Made by a program: the position numbers and the translations under genes. Shown here in pieces: positions 50,350-59,176 of a DNA stretch of 64,000 nucleotides. The stretch is from positions 62,001 through 126,000 of the forward strand of contig JACKEA010000011.1 in assembly GCA_020633235.1 (NCBI GenBank), given 5' to 3'. The notes below the pieces were generated by a model. That model worked only from the letters and a program-made list of their open reading frames with translations. It did not search any database and was not told the origin of the DNA. The stretch is from Polyangiaceae bacterium. Lineage in GTDB: Bacteria; Myxococcota_A; Polyangia; Polyangiales; Polyangiaceae. How positions within the stretch are numbered: position 1 is the stretch's first letter; every line of letters begins with the position of its first letter.

Positions 50350-52056
50350 TCAGTGGCGCGGAACGTCGGCCAAGGCTTTCGCGATCGAGCGCGCGCTGGC
50401 TGGCTTCACCAGATGCACGTCGAAGCCCGCGGCCAGCGCACGGTGGCGATCTTCTTTGCGGCCAAATCCAGTCATGGCCATCAAGCACACACGCTCCTTG
50501 GGCAGCACGTCGCGGACTCGCTGTGCCACCTCACATCCGTCGAGCTCCGGCAGCCCCAGGTCGATCACGGCGACGTCCGGTACCGCTTTCAGTATCAGGT
50601 CGAGCCCACGCGGGCCGGTGTCCGCCACCTCCACGTGATGGCCCCAGCGCTGGAGAAGAGTGAGCATTGCCTGTCGGATGTCGACGTCGTCCTCCACGAG
50701 CACGATGTGCAGTGGCGCGAGAGCAGCTTCCGCTCCACAAGCAGCAGGACGCTGCGGGCTCGGCGCATCGTCTTTCAACGCTGGGAGAAGAACCTTGAAC
50801 ACACTGCCCTTGCCCAACCCCTCGCTGGCGACGGAAATCGTCCCTTGGTGCAGGCTGACGAGTCGCCGTGCGAGCGCGAGGCCCACACCCAAACCACCCC
50901 CACCCCTGCGCTCTTGCGTGAACATCTCGAAGATGCGTTCCTGAGCATTCGCTGCGATCCCTCGCCCCCGGTCTTCCACGCGGATTGCCGCCTCGTCCGC
51001 CTCTTGGCGGAGCGTGAGCGAGATGCGCCCTTTCGGGTCCGAGTATCTCGCTGCGTTGTTGAGCAGATTGGCGACAATCTGCGTGAGTCGCACGGAGTCT
51101 CCCTTCACGAACATCGGGCATTCCGTCAGCGAAACCACGAGCTGATGCTGGTGAGTCGCAAGCAGAGGGCGAGCGATATTGCACGCCTGTTGGATGACGT
51201 CGGAGAGATCTACCCGCTCCCAGACGAGTTGAATGTCGCCCGTCGTGATGCGGGACACGTCCAGCAGGTCGTCGACGACGCGGTTCAGGTGTCCAACCTG
51301 GCGATCCATCGTTTCGACGGTGCGCTGCAGCCCCACGTCTGCGGACTCCGTTGCCCGCATTCCCAGTAGCTCCAGGTGCGTCAAGAGTGGAGCGAGCGGA
51401 TTGCGCAGCTCGTGGGCGAGCACCGCCAAGAACTCGTCTTTTCGGCGATCCGCAGTCGCCAACTCTTCGTTCACCCGGGTCAGCTGAAGCTTTGCGTCCT
51501 CGAGCTCGTTGACGGTTGCCGACAGCTCTCGTGCACGCCGCGCAGTTTCTTCGGCAACACGCCTCGCGTCGTCGATCCGCTGCCGAAGCGACTCCTCCTC
51601 CCACCGAGCGCGCTCCGCAGCGAGTTGTCGTTCATGGTCCTTTTGGACGCTTTCGCGGATGAGCTCCGCTTGAATCTGGAGGTTCACGAAGACAGAAGCC
51701 TTCGAGCGTAGGATCTCCGGGACGACGGGCTTGAACAAGAAGTCCACGGCGCCGAGCTCGTAGGCGCGTAAGACCTCCTTGTCATCGCAGTCGAACGCCG
51801 TCATGAAGATGATGGGCGTGCCTCGCGATCGTGGCCGCTGCCGGATCAGACGAGCCGTTTGGAATCCGTCCAGTGTGGGCATCTGGACGTCGAGAAGAAT
51901 GAGGGAGAAGTCCAGCTCCAGTAGTCGTCGGAGCGCATCCTCTCCGCTCGCCGCCCGAACCACGCGTCGGCCCAAGTCGCCCAGCCCCACCTCGATGGCG
52001 GTGAGGTTCGCGGGGTTGTCGTCGACCAGCAGGATGTCCCGAACGTCCGGACTCAT
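50350..52056 (-). CDS. REC-HisKA-HATPase-REC hybrid histidine kinase
   Basis: 568 residues from the ATG at 52054-52056. N-terminal receiver (7-125): ILLVDDNPANLTAIEVGLGD, LILLDVQMPTLDGFQTARLI. A coiled coil (130-215) leads to the HisKA box DEFLAVLAHELRNPLAPLLT, the ATPase (VANLLNNAARYSDPKGRISL, RIFEMFTQERRGGGGLGVGL) and a C-terminal receiver (HIVLVEDDVDIRQAMLTLLQ, VAVIDLGLPELDGCEVAQRV, LVKPASARS). No membrane helix. The first receiver resembles that of the neighbouring REC-PAS-REC protein. It precedes the giant kinase in one operon, implying a shared phosphorelay. Confidence 0.92.
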   Translation of the reverse strand: MSPDVRDILLVDDNPANLTAIEVGLGDLGRRVVRAASGEDALRRLLELDFSLILLDVQMPTLDGFQTARLIRQRPRSRGTPIIFMTAFDCDDKEVLRAYELGAVDFLFKPVVPEILRSKASVFVNLQIQAELIRESVQKDHERQLAAERARWEEESLRQRIDDARRVAEETARRARELSATVNELEDAKLQLTRVNEELATADRRKDEFLAVLAHELRNPLAPLLTHLELLGMRATESADVGLQRTVETMDRQVGHLNRVVDDLLDVSRITTGDIQLVWERVDLSDVIQQACNIARPLLATHQHQLVVSLTECPMFVKGDSVRLTQIVANLLNNAARYSDPKGRISLTLRQEADEAAIRVEDRGRGIAANAQERIFEMFTQERRGGGGLGVGLALARRLVSLHQGTISVASEGLGKGSVFKVLLPALKDDAPSPQRPAACGAEAALAPLHIVLVEDDVDIRQAMLTLLQRWGHHVEVADTGPRGLDLILKAVPDVAVIDLGLPELDGCEVAQRVRDVLPKERVCLMAMTGFGRKEDRHRALAAGFDVHLVKPASARSIAKALADVPRH

Positions 52057-52197
52057 GGCAAACCAAACGAGAGCAGAGCGCACTCAGCAAGAACGCTGCC
52101 AATGAGCTCCTCCGCAGAAATGCAACGGAATGGCAGATGTGCACCGGGGCAAGCTGCACCGCTGTGGCGAAGTGCTTCGCCTGATATGCTTTCTGGA

Positions 52198-54102
52198 ATG
52201 CGGGGAACATTGCTGGCGATTGCCCTTCTCTCGAGCTCCAACGCCGCGCTGGCCGTCACGGCCGGCGTCGTCGGTCCGAATCAGAAGGTGCGCCCCACCG
52301 ATGCCCCCGCCGGCGAAACCTCCGCACACCTACGGGCCGCCCAGAACGAAGTCGAGCCGTTCCAGATCGTGCTCTCCGGCGCCGCGAGTGGGGTCAGCGT
52401 CGTGATCCAGAAACCCATCCCGGTGGCAGACATCACGCTCTATCGCGAGGGCTACTACGACGTGGGGACGCCTTCGAACAGCGAAGGTGCCAGCGGGCGC
52501 TGGCCGGATCCGCTGATCCCCGACGTGGACACCTATGCCGGAGAGAAGCGCACTGCGTTTCCCTTCGACGTCCCCGCGAACGAAAGCCGCGTGGTGTGGG
52601 TCGACGTGCGCGTGAAGGCCGACGCCGCTCCCGGGGACTACGCGGGAGAGCTCGCCATCCAGGTTGCCGGAACCACGCAGCAGACCATTCCCATCTCGCT
52701 GCACGTCGGCACGTTCTCGCTGCCCAGCACCGCCACGCTGAAGTCCGCCTTCGGCATGGGCTGGAGCGCGCCGTGCCTGGCGCACACCGGTCAGGACTCC
52801 TGTGACACGAGCTGGAACGAAGAAAAGGCCAACACGCTCAGGTCGCGCTACCTCCGCTCCGGTCTCGATCATCGCTTCACCATCAGCGACAGCGATTTCC
52901 AGCCGCCCCTCGGCGCCAGCGCGGCTCCGTACGAGACCCACGTGATGCCCTACGTGGCGGGCACGGGAGATACGCTGTTCGCAGGCGCGCAGCTCACGGC
53001 CATCCGCCTAGATGGCAGCGGATCCACGCTCTCGAGCTGGATCAGCTACGCCAAGGCGCAGGGCTTCTTCGATCGCCTGTTCTACTACCCGGTGGACGAA
53101 CCGGGCTCGAACGCCGGTCAGTGGTCGAACTTCATCGCACAAGCGCAAGCGCTGCACGCCGTCGACGCAAGCGCCCGCATCATCATCACCTCCGCGATCC
53201 AGGAGGCGGACGGCCACTCCGCCACGGACGACGTCGACATCTTCTGCCCCGTCATCAACTACCTGGAGGACAAGCCCGGACAGGGCAGCGGCTACGAGGG
53301 AAACCAGCGCTCCAAGTACGACAGCTGGCTCGCGGGCAAGAACGGTCGGGAGCTCTGGGCCTATCAATCGTGCATGTCCCACGGGTGCGGCAGCTGCGGG
53401 GAGGCGACCACCAGCAGCTACTTCACCGGCTGGCCCAATCGCGTGATCGACTCCAGCGCAGTCCAGAACCGCGCCTTCCCCTGGATCGCCTTCGAGCTCG
53501 ACCTGACCGGCGAGCTCTACTTCGAGACCACGTATCAGCTCACCACCGCGTGGGACGCCAACGGCCAGTGCGCCTTCTCGGGCCACGGTGACGGCACGCT
53601 CTTCTATCCCGGCAAGCCCAGCGTCATCGGTGGCACCACGGACGTTCCCGTGGAGTCCATTCGCATGAAGATGATCCGCGAGGGCATGGAGGACTACGAG
53701 TACCTGACGCTGGCTGCCCAAAAGGACGCCGCACAGGCGAAGGCCATCGCTCAGACGCTCTTCCCCCACGCCTACGAGTGCGATCAAACGCCCGCCGCCG
53801 TAGCATCTGCGCGGGATCAGCTCTTCGATCTCCTCGACCAGCCGTCCACCGGCGGCAGCGGCGGGAGCGCGGGCAGCGCCAGCGGCGGCAGCGCCGGCTC
53901 CGCCACCGGAGGCAGCGGCGGAGCTGCGGGCAGCGCGGGCACCGCCAGCGGCGGTAGCGCCGGCTCGCAGAAGAAGGACGACGGCGGCTGCGGCTGTCGC
54001 ACTGCGCCGCGCTCCGACGGCCATCGTGCACTTCTCATGGCCGCGCTGTCCGCCCTGCTCTTGGTTCGGCGCCGTCGAAGGCGTACGGTTTCCCCGTGCT
54101 GA
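52198..54102 (+). CDS. DUF4091 surface protein with a MYXO-CTERM-like tail
   Basis: 634 residues from the ATG at 52198, where a signal peptide (MRGTLLAIALLSSSNAALA) begins. The body matches the DUF4091 glycoside-hydrolase-like domain (AAQNEVEPFQIVLSGAASGV, RLFYYPVDEPGSN, then RMKMIREGMEDYEYLTLA). The C-terminus has a Gly/Ser linker (GGSGGSAGSASGGSAGSATG), then DDGGCGCRTAPR, a hydrophobic helix (ALLMAALSALLLV) and a basic end (RRRRRR), the MYXO-CTERM arrangement for cell-surface anchoring. Likely a secreted carbohydrate-active enzyme; catalytic residues not identified. Confidence 0.82.
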   Translation: MRGTLLAIALLSSSNAALAVTAGVVGPNQKVRPTDAPAGETSAHLRAAQNEVEPFQIVLSGAASGVSVVIQKPIPVADITLYREGYYDVGTPSNSEGASGRWPDPLIPDVDTYAGEKRTAFPFDVPANESRVVWVDVRVKADAAPGDYAGELAIQVAGTTQQTIPISLHVGTFSLPSTATLKSAFGMGWSAPCLAHTGQDSCDTSWNEEKANTLRSRYLRSGLDHRFTISDSDFQPPLGASAAPYETHVMPYVAGTGDTLFAGAQLTAIRLDGSGSTLSSWISYAKAQGFFDRLFYYPVDEPGSNAGQWSNFIAQAQALHAVDASARIIITSAIQEADGHSATDDVDIFCPVINYLEDKPGQGSGYEGNQRSKYDSWLAGKNGRELWAYQSCMSHGCGSCGEATTSSYFTGWPNRVIDSSAVQNRAFPWIAFELDLTGELYFETTYQLTTAWDANGQCAFSGHGDGTLFYPGKPSVIGGTTDVPVESIRMKMIREGMEDYEYLTLAAQKDAAQAKAIAQTLFPHAYECDQTPAAVASARDQLFDLLDQPSTGGSGGSAGSASGGSAGSATGGSGGAAGSAGTASGGSAGSQKKDDGGCGCRTAPRSDGHRALLMAALSALLLVRRRRRRTVSPC

Positions 54103-54683
54103 TCAGCGTCCGTCATCTCGTCGATCGCGCGCGCCACCCCCGGCGGCGCGCCGACGAGCTCCGCAGCATCCGCTCGCGCCTCGCGGAGCAGCCCGGCGCC
54201 GCGGAAACCGGGCGTGGCCTCGTCGCCCTGGCGCTGAAGCTTCGCCGCCTGCGGCGCGAGCTGTCCGCCGCCCTCGCCGGCGTGCGCTCGTGCTCGTCCT
54301 GCGCCGTCGGCTACCCGGAGCCTTTCGGTCACTGGGACGGTGGACACTGTTGCGGCGGCAACAGTGAGAACCTCTTCACCAACGACGAGCTCGCCGCCCT
54401 CAAGCTGGCCGGCACCACCGCTGGCAAGCTCTCACCGCCGCACTCGGATCTCGCCGGCTGCGTGTTCCGCGGCCCCACGGGTTGTTCCCTCAGCGTGGAC
54501 GATCGCCCGAACATCTGCGTCCGCTACTTGTGCCGCACGTTGGAGCGTGAGCTCCTCGCCCGCGGCGACAAGCCGGAGATCGTCGCTCTCGCCCAAGAGC
54601 TCAAGGAAACGTTCGAGGAGTTCGTGAAGCTCCGCGTCGCTTCCGAGGTCTTCCCCCGCGAGATGCTCGACATGATGGAATGA
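54096..54683 (+). CDS. Cys-rich protein, possibly YkgJ-like metal-binding
   Basis: 195 residues from GTG at 54096, overlapping the previous stop. Cys residues are arranged as CSSC...HWDGGHCCGG...GCVFRGPTGCSL...ICVRYLC, the spacing seen in YkgJ-type iron/zinc cluster-binding proteins, though not a perfect match. The N-terminal 60 residues are basic and helical; no signal peptide. Probably cytoplasmic and metal-binding. The function is unknown. Its overlap with the DUF4091 gene suggests co-transcription. Confidence 0.7.
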   Translation: MLISVRHLVDRARHPRRRADELRSIRSRLAEQPGAAETGRGLVALALKLRRLRRELSAALAGVRSCSSCAVGYPEPFGHWDGGHCCGGNSENLFTNDELAALKLAGTTAGKLSPPHSDLAGCVFRGPTGCSLSVDDRPNICVRYLCRTLERELLARGDKPEIVALAQELKETFEEFVKLRVASEVFPREMLDMME

Positions 54684-54702
54684 TTGTCGGTCCGCCGCGG
54701 AA
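54684..54702 (-). repeat. Short intergenic motif, second copy
   Basis: Minus strand TTCCGCGGCGGACCGACAA, one change from the 32988-33006 copy. It lies between the Cys-rich protein gene and the zinc-finger gene. Confidence 0.4.
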
Positions 54703-54756
54703 CCACCCGTTCCGCCCGGCTTGTGTCGGAATCAACGTCGGCGTAAGACACGCCGC

Positions 54757-55470
54757 GTGAGCGAGGAATCGACGCAGTGCTCGTTCTGCGGGGAAGCACA
54801 CGTTCCGCGAGCGGATTTGGTGGAAGGTGGTGGGGACGACGCCGGTGGGCTGCCGGTGGTGCGCATCTGCGCGCCGTGCGTGGAGGCGGCCGCGGACGCC
54901 TTGGATCTGGAGCGCCGTCTGCGTGAGGCGCGCGCGTCGCAGCCGCCTCGCAAGAAGGCGGAAGCCTCGGATCGGCCCGGTGTGCTCGTGGACTGGACGC
55001 CCCTGTCCATCGACGGAGAAACCTTGCGGTGGAAGGCCGAGCGCGCGGTGGCGATGTCCCCCGCCACGGACGTCGTGATGAGCGTGCGCCGACCTTCCGA
55101 TGGCCGCACGGTGACCGTCGTGCTCGACGGCAGCGCGGAGCCCACCACCGCGCAGGTCCTGGAAGCGGCGACCTGGCTCGCGCGGGAGCCCAGCGCGCCC
55201 GGCAAGTCCCTGGGCTTGATGTCGGATTGGACGCGCCTCGCGGACTCGGACGTGGAGTGGAAGGCCGAACGCCTGGAGGTCGTCCAGGCCAAGACCGTCG
55301 TCCAGGTCACGGTGAGGAATCCGAAGAGCGGACAGAGCGTGACGCAGGAGTTCGACGCTCACACCACGCCCGGCGTGGAAGAAGCCGTGATGGTCGCCGC
55401 CGTGTCGCCGGAGCTGATCGAGGGCGGCGCTCCCAGCGGAAAGATCGCAGAGCACGAGAGCGACGACTGA
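54757..55470 (+). CDS. ClpX-type zinc-finger protein
   Basis: 237 residues from GTG at 54757. The N-terminus has a ClpX C4 zinc finger-like pattern: QCSFCGEAHVPRADLVEGGG and VRICAPCVEAAADAL (CxxC...CxxC). A helix (LERRLREARASQPPRKKAEA) leads to two similar domains, DWTPLSIDGETLRWKAERAV and DWTRLADSDVEWKAERLEVV, each followed by a V-rich beta strand segment: an internal duplication. The paired domains are not recognised. Likely cytoplasmic. About 74 bp separates it from the preceding gene. Confidence 0.65.
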   Translation: MSEESTQCSFCGEAHVPRADLVEGGGDDAGGLPVVRICAPCVEAAADALDLERRLREARASQPPRKKAEASDRPGVLVDWTPLSIDGETLRWKAERAVAMSPATDVVMSVRRPSDGRTVTVVLDGSAEPTTAQVLEAATWLAREPSAPGKSLGLMSDWTRLADSDVEWKAERLEVVQAKTVVQVTVRNPKSGQSVTQEFDAHTTPGVEEAVMVAAVSPELIEGGAPSGKIAEHESDD

Positions 55471-55508
55471 GAGCCAAGCGCGGCGCCTCGACGCGGGTAT
55501 CACGATTC

Positions 55509-55985
55509 GTGATTCGTCGTCCCAGTCGCCGGCGCGCGCCGCTCTCGCGCGCCACCCTCGCCCTGCCGCTCGTGCCCCTCGTGGACGTGCTGCTCGCGGT
55601 AGTCGTCTTCGAGCTGTCGCTGTTCTCCGCGCCGGACTGCGCCTGCATCCCTCCGCGCGCCCAGCCGCCCAGCGCGGTTCACGTCGGCGACCTGGAAGAA
55701 GCTCCGGTGGTGGTGCTCGACGGTCGCCGCGCGGCCGTGGACGGCGTGCCGACGGACGACGTCGCGGCCACTCTGCGAGCCAAGCGAGAGCTGTGGCAGG
55801 CCCTCGAGCCCGAGCGCGCGTTCCCCGGACGCGTCACCCTGTTCGTCGATCGCGCGGTCCCCGCGGGTCGCGTCAAGGCCGCCCTGGCGGCCGCCGGCGC
55901 CGCGGGCTACCCCTACGCCGGCTTCACCGTTCGCCGCGCCGCTGGAGCCGCTACTCCTCCGGCGAGAACTGAATCGGATAGATGA
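55509..55985 (+). CDS. ExbD/TolR-like small membrane protein
   Basis: 158 residues from GTG at 55509. A short basic N-terminus, one membrane helix (TLALPLVPLVDVLLAVVVFE, with the PLVDVLL motif of ExbD/TolR where the conserved Asp sits in the helix), and a periplasmic domain (DGRRAAVDGVPTDDVAATLR, RVTLFVDRAVPAGRVKAALA, GYPYAGFTVRRAAG) that resembles the ExbD periplasmic fold and the N-terminal domain of the convergent lipoprotein. The ExbD family uses proton-motive force in energizing outer membrane processes; no ExbB partner is visible. It overlaps the convergent gene by 35 bp. Confidence 0.65.
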   Translation: MIRRPSRRRAPLSRATLALPLVPLVDVLLAVVVFELSLFSAPDCACIPPRAQPPSAVHVGDLEEAPVVVLDGRRAAVDGVPTDDVAATLRAKRELWQALEPERAFPGRVTLFVDRAVPAGRVKAALAAAGAAGYPYAGFTVRRAAGAATPPARTESDR

Positions 55986-56811
55986 CCGTTACGATTCCAC
56001 CTTTCGGCTTCGGGAAGGTGATCTTGCTCACGGCATCCAACACGCACCGCACGACGTTGGCGTCCGAAATGGTGGAGCCCTTGTCTGTCGCCGTTTGCAC
56101 GCTGCCATCCGTGTCGATCACGAAGCGGAACACGACGCGGCCTTCCAGCTTGGGGTCCTTCGCCAGTCCGCCCTCGTAGCACTTGCGGAAGGTGTCGTAG
56201 TTGCTGCGCATCTCGCGCTGAATGAGCTCCGGCGCCAGGCGACCGATCGCGTGCTCGCTCGGCCCCGGGACGAAGGCCTCGACCGGAAGCTGAGCCCAGT
56301 CCCCGTGAGGCTGTCGCACCACGAGCTGGCCGTGGGGATAGCCAGCCATCACCGCCGTTTCAAATGCGCTCTTGACCATGTACGCGGGCAGCTCGGCGTC
56401 GATCCAGAAGCGGACGATGCCGGGGAAAGGCTCTGAAGGGTGCGCGCGCACCCACTCCTCCCGTAGGCGCTTCAGAACTTCGAACTGTCCATCCACGCGC
56501 TGGACTCGGGGGTCGGCGGCGAGCTGCAACGTGTCCGCGACCAGGAGGCCTTCTACGACGACGGAGCGGTGGTCGATGAGCACGTTGGGACCGTCGCCCA
56601 GCGGGCGGCCGTGATCTGCCGTCGGTAGCCGGACACCGTCGAGGGCTTTGACGAGCCACGGCGGAAGCGTCGTGCTCTCGTCGACGGGAGCGACCTTGGC
56701 GGGGGGCGGCGTGGGCGCTGGCTTCGGCGCAACCGGACGAGGCGGAGAAGCGCAGGCCGCGACGGCGAGGGCGAACGCCAACGGGGCGGTACCGCGGCGG
56801 ACCGACATCAT
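55951..56811 (-). CDS. Lipoprotein with ExbD-like and AgmX/PglI C-terminal domains
   Basis: 286 residues. Signal peptide (FALAVAACASPP) with lipobox. The N-terminal domain (VLIDHRSVVVEGLLVADTLQ, GIVRFWIDAELPAYMVKSAF, GYPHGQLVVRQPHGDW) parallels the periplasmic part of the convergent ExbD-like protein. The C-terminal 90 residues are the TonB-C-like AgmX/PglI domain: YDTFRKCYEGGLAKDPKLEG, RVVFRFVIDTDGSV, NVVRCVLDAVSKITFPKPKG. Such proteins occur in myxobacterial gliding and envelope machineries. The start overlaps the stop of the upstream GNAT gene. Confidence 0.78.
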   Translation of the reverse strand: MMSVRRGTAPLAFALAVAACASPPRPVAPKPAPTPPPAKVAPVDESTTLPPWLVKALDGVRLPTADHGRPLGDGPNVLIDHRSVVVEGLLVADTLQLAADPRVQRVDGQFEVLKRLREEWVRAHPSEPFPGIVRFWIDAELPAYMVKSAFETAVMAGYPHGQLVVRQPHGDWAQLPVEAFVPGPSEHAIGRLAPELIQREMRSNYDTFRKCYEGGLAKDPKLEGRVVFRFVIDTDGSVQTATDKGSTISDANVVRCVLDAVSKITFPKPKGGIVTVIYPIQFSPEE

Positions 56812-57353
56812 GCGTGGAGGAAACGGACCAGGACGTGGTCATCGACGAAGCCGCCGTCGCTTCGGCGTATGAAGCGAGCGCGGGTGGCTTCCAGGGTGAA
56901 GCCGAGGCTTCGATACATCGCGAGGGCGCGATCGTTGTCGGCGCGTACGTAGAGCTCGAGGCGGAGCAAGCCGCACTCTTCGGCGTGCGCCACGAGGGCG
57001 TTCATCAACGCGCGGCCGACGCCCTGGCGTTGGGCGTCAGGGTGCACGCCCACGGAGAGAATGCCCACGTGCTGGCACAGCGTGGGGCGGAGCTGTCGGA
57101 GCTCCGCGCAGCCCACGACGCCCGCGGCGAGCTCCGCCACCAAGATCAGCGTCGCTTCACCCGCGGAAAAGCCGCGGTACATGTCGTCGACGCGCCGCCG
57201 CTTGGCGTCGAGATCCCCGACGTCATCCAGCGTCTGCACCATACCGCGGCCGTCCTGGACCAGCGCGGTGTCCAGCTCCACCAAGGCTTCGGCGTCCGCA
57301 ACGGAGGCCGTGCGCAACCGCGCCGGCTCTCCATTGCGAAGCGTGAAGGCCAA
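56808..57353 (-). CDS. GNAT-family N-acetyltransferase
   Basis: 181 residues. GNAT fold: LRTASVADAEALVELDTALV, then VGILSVGVHPDAQRQGVGRA (V-x-x-x-x-x-x-x-Q/R-x-x-G-x-G/A acetyl-CoA motif) and GLLRLELYVRADNDRALAMYRS-like C-terminal part with Y and SLGF. It transfers an acetyl group from acetyl-CoA to an amine; the substrate is unknown (possibly an amino acid, protein N-terminus or antibiotic). The stop overlaps the AgmX-domain lipoprotein start; upstream lies the FHA gene, 6 bp away, so these are likely in one operon. Confidence 0.88.
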   Translation of the reverse strand: MAFTLRNGEPARLRTASVADAEALVELDTALVQDGRGMVQTLDDVGDLDAKRRRVDDMYRGFSAGEATLILVAELAAGVVGCAELRQLRPTLCQHVGILSVGVHPDAQRQGVGRALMNALVAHAEECGLLRLELYVRADNDRALAMYRSLGFTLEATRARFIRRSDGGFVDDHVLVRFLHA

Positions 57354-57358
57354 CGCGC

Positions 57359-58456
57359 TCAGTTCGTGTTCAGCTCGACGCGCAGGAGCTTCTTGCCGAT
57401 GAACACGTAGTCGCCGTGACCGAGCTCGCGCTCCGTCTTGATGCGCACGTAGGTTCCGTTGCGACTATCGTGATCCGTGAGGGTGAACTTGCCGTCCTTG
57501 TCCTCCACGGTGCAATGCTTGGCGGACATGTACACGTCCCCCGGGAAGTTCAGGTCGCCGTCTTCCCGGCCGATCTGCAGCGAGCTGCCGCGGGCGCACA
57601 CGGTCATGCCGATGGCGCCGCCCTCGAGCACCTGATTCAGCCGGAAGGAGCTCGGGTACTTGGGGGACGAGTAGAACATGGTGCCGTCGGTGTCCGCGCC
57701 GTCGGAAGCCTTGGGCGTGGGGTCCAGTCGGAACAGCTGCTCACCGGCGAGGAACATGTCTCCGGGAGAAATCTCCACACCGCCGCGAATGCGGAGGTAC
57801 ACGCCGTTGAGCGCGCCCTCGTCCCGCACCACCAGCTTGCCGGCGCGGTAGAAGAAGTTCGCGTGCTTGGGCGACACGAAGGGGTCGTCGGAGAAGTCGA
57901 GCGCGCCGCCCCGGCCCACCATGTGCTGCTCGCTCTTCAGGTGGTACGAGAGGCCTTCCATGTCCTGCCCACGAATGAGAACCACTCGCGCCTTGGCGGG
58001 GTTCTGCATGTCGCTGAAGAACTTCGTCTGCAGGTTCAGGATGTGCTCCGGGATCGGCGTTCCGCAGCGCCCGCAGAACTTGTGCCCGCTGGGGACCGGG
58101 GTCATGCACGACTCGCAAACGTAGTTCCTTGCCTGTTCCATCAACTCCTCCTCGGAGAGCCCTTCCGGGCTGGCCAGGGCGGCTCCAGCCCCAGCAGAGA
58201 CTCTATCAATTTCGCCCGCTTGGGAACGCCGAACCGGCTCGGCGGGCCGCGGGGCCTCGAAAACGGCGGTTTGTTCGTCGTCGTAGGCGACGGTGACTTC
58301 ATCGTGCTCCGACAGCTTGGGCGGAGGCACGGAGACCCCGGGCGCTCGCTTGAACAGAGCGAGGTCGTTACCGCAGATGCGGCACTGCTCCGTTCCCATG
58401 GCGCTGTAGGTATCGCACCTACCGCACACGACGCCGAGCTCGAGGTTCGCCTCCAT
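57359..58456 (-). CDS. Double-FHA domain protein with zinc-ribbon ends
   Basis: 365 residues from the ATG at 58454-58456. Two zinc-ribbon-like segments (CGRCDTYSAMGTEQCRICGN and YVCESCMTPVPSGHKFCGRCG) precede two forkhead-associated domains. The first has HMVGRGGALDFSDDPFVSPK and LNGVYLRIRGGVEISPGDMF (RxxG, SxxH, NG). The second has SLQIGREDGDLNFPGDVYMS and RNGTYVRIKTERELGHGDYV. FHA domains bind phosphothreonine, so the protein is probably an adaptor in Ser/Thr kinase signalling. It starts 30 bp after the signal peptidase-like gene stop and lies just upstream of the GNAT gene. Confidence 0.87.
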   Translation of the reverse strand: MEANLELGVVCGRCDTYSAMGTEQCRICGNDLALFKRAPGVSVPPPKLSEHDEVTVAYDDEQTAVFEAPRPAEPVRRSQAGEIDRVSAGAGAALASPEGLSEEELMEQARNYVCESCMTPVPSGHKFCGRCGTPIPEHILNLQTKFFSDMQNPAKARVVLIRGQDMEGLSYHLKSEQHMVGRGGALDFSDDPFVSPKHANFFYRAGKLVVRDEGALNGVYLRIRGGVEISPGDMFLAGEQLFRLDPTPKASDGADTDGTMFYSSPKYPSSFRLNQVLEGGAIGMTVCARGSSLQIGREDGDLNFPGDVYMSAKHCTVEDKDGKFTLTDHDSRNGTYVRIKTERELGHGDYVFIGKKLLRVELNTN

Positions 58457-58486
58457 ACGGATCCCGCGGGCCGCCACGCTAGCGCG

Positions 58487-59131
58487 TCAACGGATGAAGG
58501 TGAAGCGCCCCTTCTCGTCGAAGAAGCCGTCCTTACTGAACAGACGAAACGCCACCGTCTCCGTGCAGCTGTCGCGATCCACGAGACCGAAGTCTCGGGA
58601 GTCGTAGGGCAGGAGGCGGTTGTCGCTGAGCAGGAACACCTTGCCCGGCTCCACCTTGCGATCCACCGGAGGAGGCAGCACACCGTGCCCGCCGGTGGAG
58701 CCGCGCATGTGGCTGTGGCCGCCCACGGCTTCGATGGAGCACGTCTGGTGGATCTCTTGCCCCGTGGTGGGGTGGATGACCGAGAAGTCCCGTTCCGAGC
58801 ACGCCGTCTCGGTCTCCGCGGCGCGGTCGTTGACGTTGAGGATGGAGCCATCCACGCGGATGTGATCGCCCTCCTCCGCGGCGATGCGCGCGATCACCAC
58901 CCGCTCGGGCGCGTCGGGCTCCGGACACACCACCAGATCGCCGAATCCCGGCTTGGTGAGGCGCCAGAGGATGACCGTGTCGCCACCACGCAGGGTGGGC
59001 GCGATGGACGCCTCCAGATAGGGATCCCCCATCGGGATCTTGACCCAACGGATGGCCGTGGCGCGGGCCAGCCCCACGATGGCGCCCACGATGATGGCCG
59101 TCCAGAGCAGGAAGCGGAGCACCTTGCGCAT
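58487..59131 (-). CDS. Signal peptidase I-like protein lacking the catalytic lysine
   Basis: 214 residues. N-terminal anchor (MRKVLRFLLWTAIIVGAIVG). The S26 order is clear: EASIAPTLRGGD (Ser in the box SxxPTL), FGDLVVCPEP (GD), then a region where the motif normally reads IKR plus GLPGD reads VVIARIAAEEGDHI, so the Lys general base is replaced by Ala, and LSDNRLLPYDSRDFG, the S/GDNR...S/YDSRxxG box. A long Cys-containing insert separates the last two boxes. The loss of the Lys predicts no standard Ser/Lys peptidase activity unless another residue substitutes. Confidence 0.8.
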   Translation of the reverse strand: MRKVLRFLLWTAIIVGAIVGLARATAIRWVKIPMGDPYLEASIAPTLRGGDTVILWRLTKPGFGDLVVCPEPDAPERVVIARIAAEEGDHIRVDGSILNVNDRAAETETACSERDFSVIHPTTGQEIHQTCSIEAVGGHSHMRGSTGGHGVLPPPVDRKVEPGKVFLLSDNRLLPYDSRDFGLVDRDSCTETVAFRLFSKDGFFDEKGRFTFIR

Positions 59132-59176
59132 GCAGCGGTCAGCGTACCCGATGCGGGCCGCTGGGCCACCTTCGCG

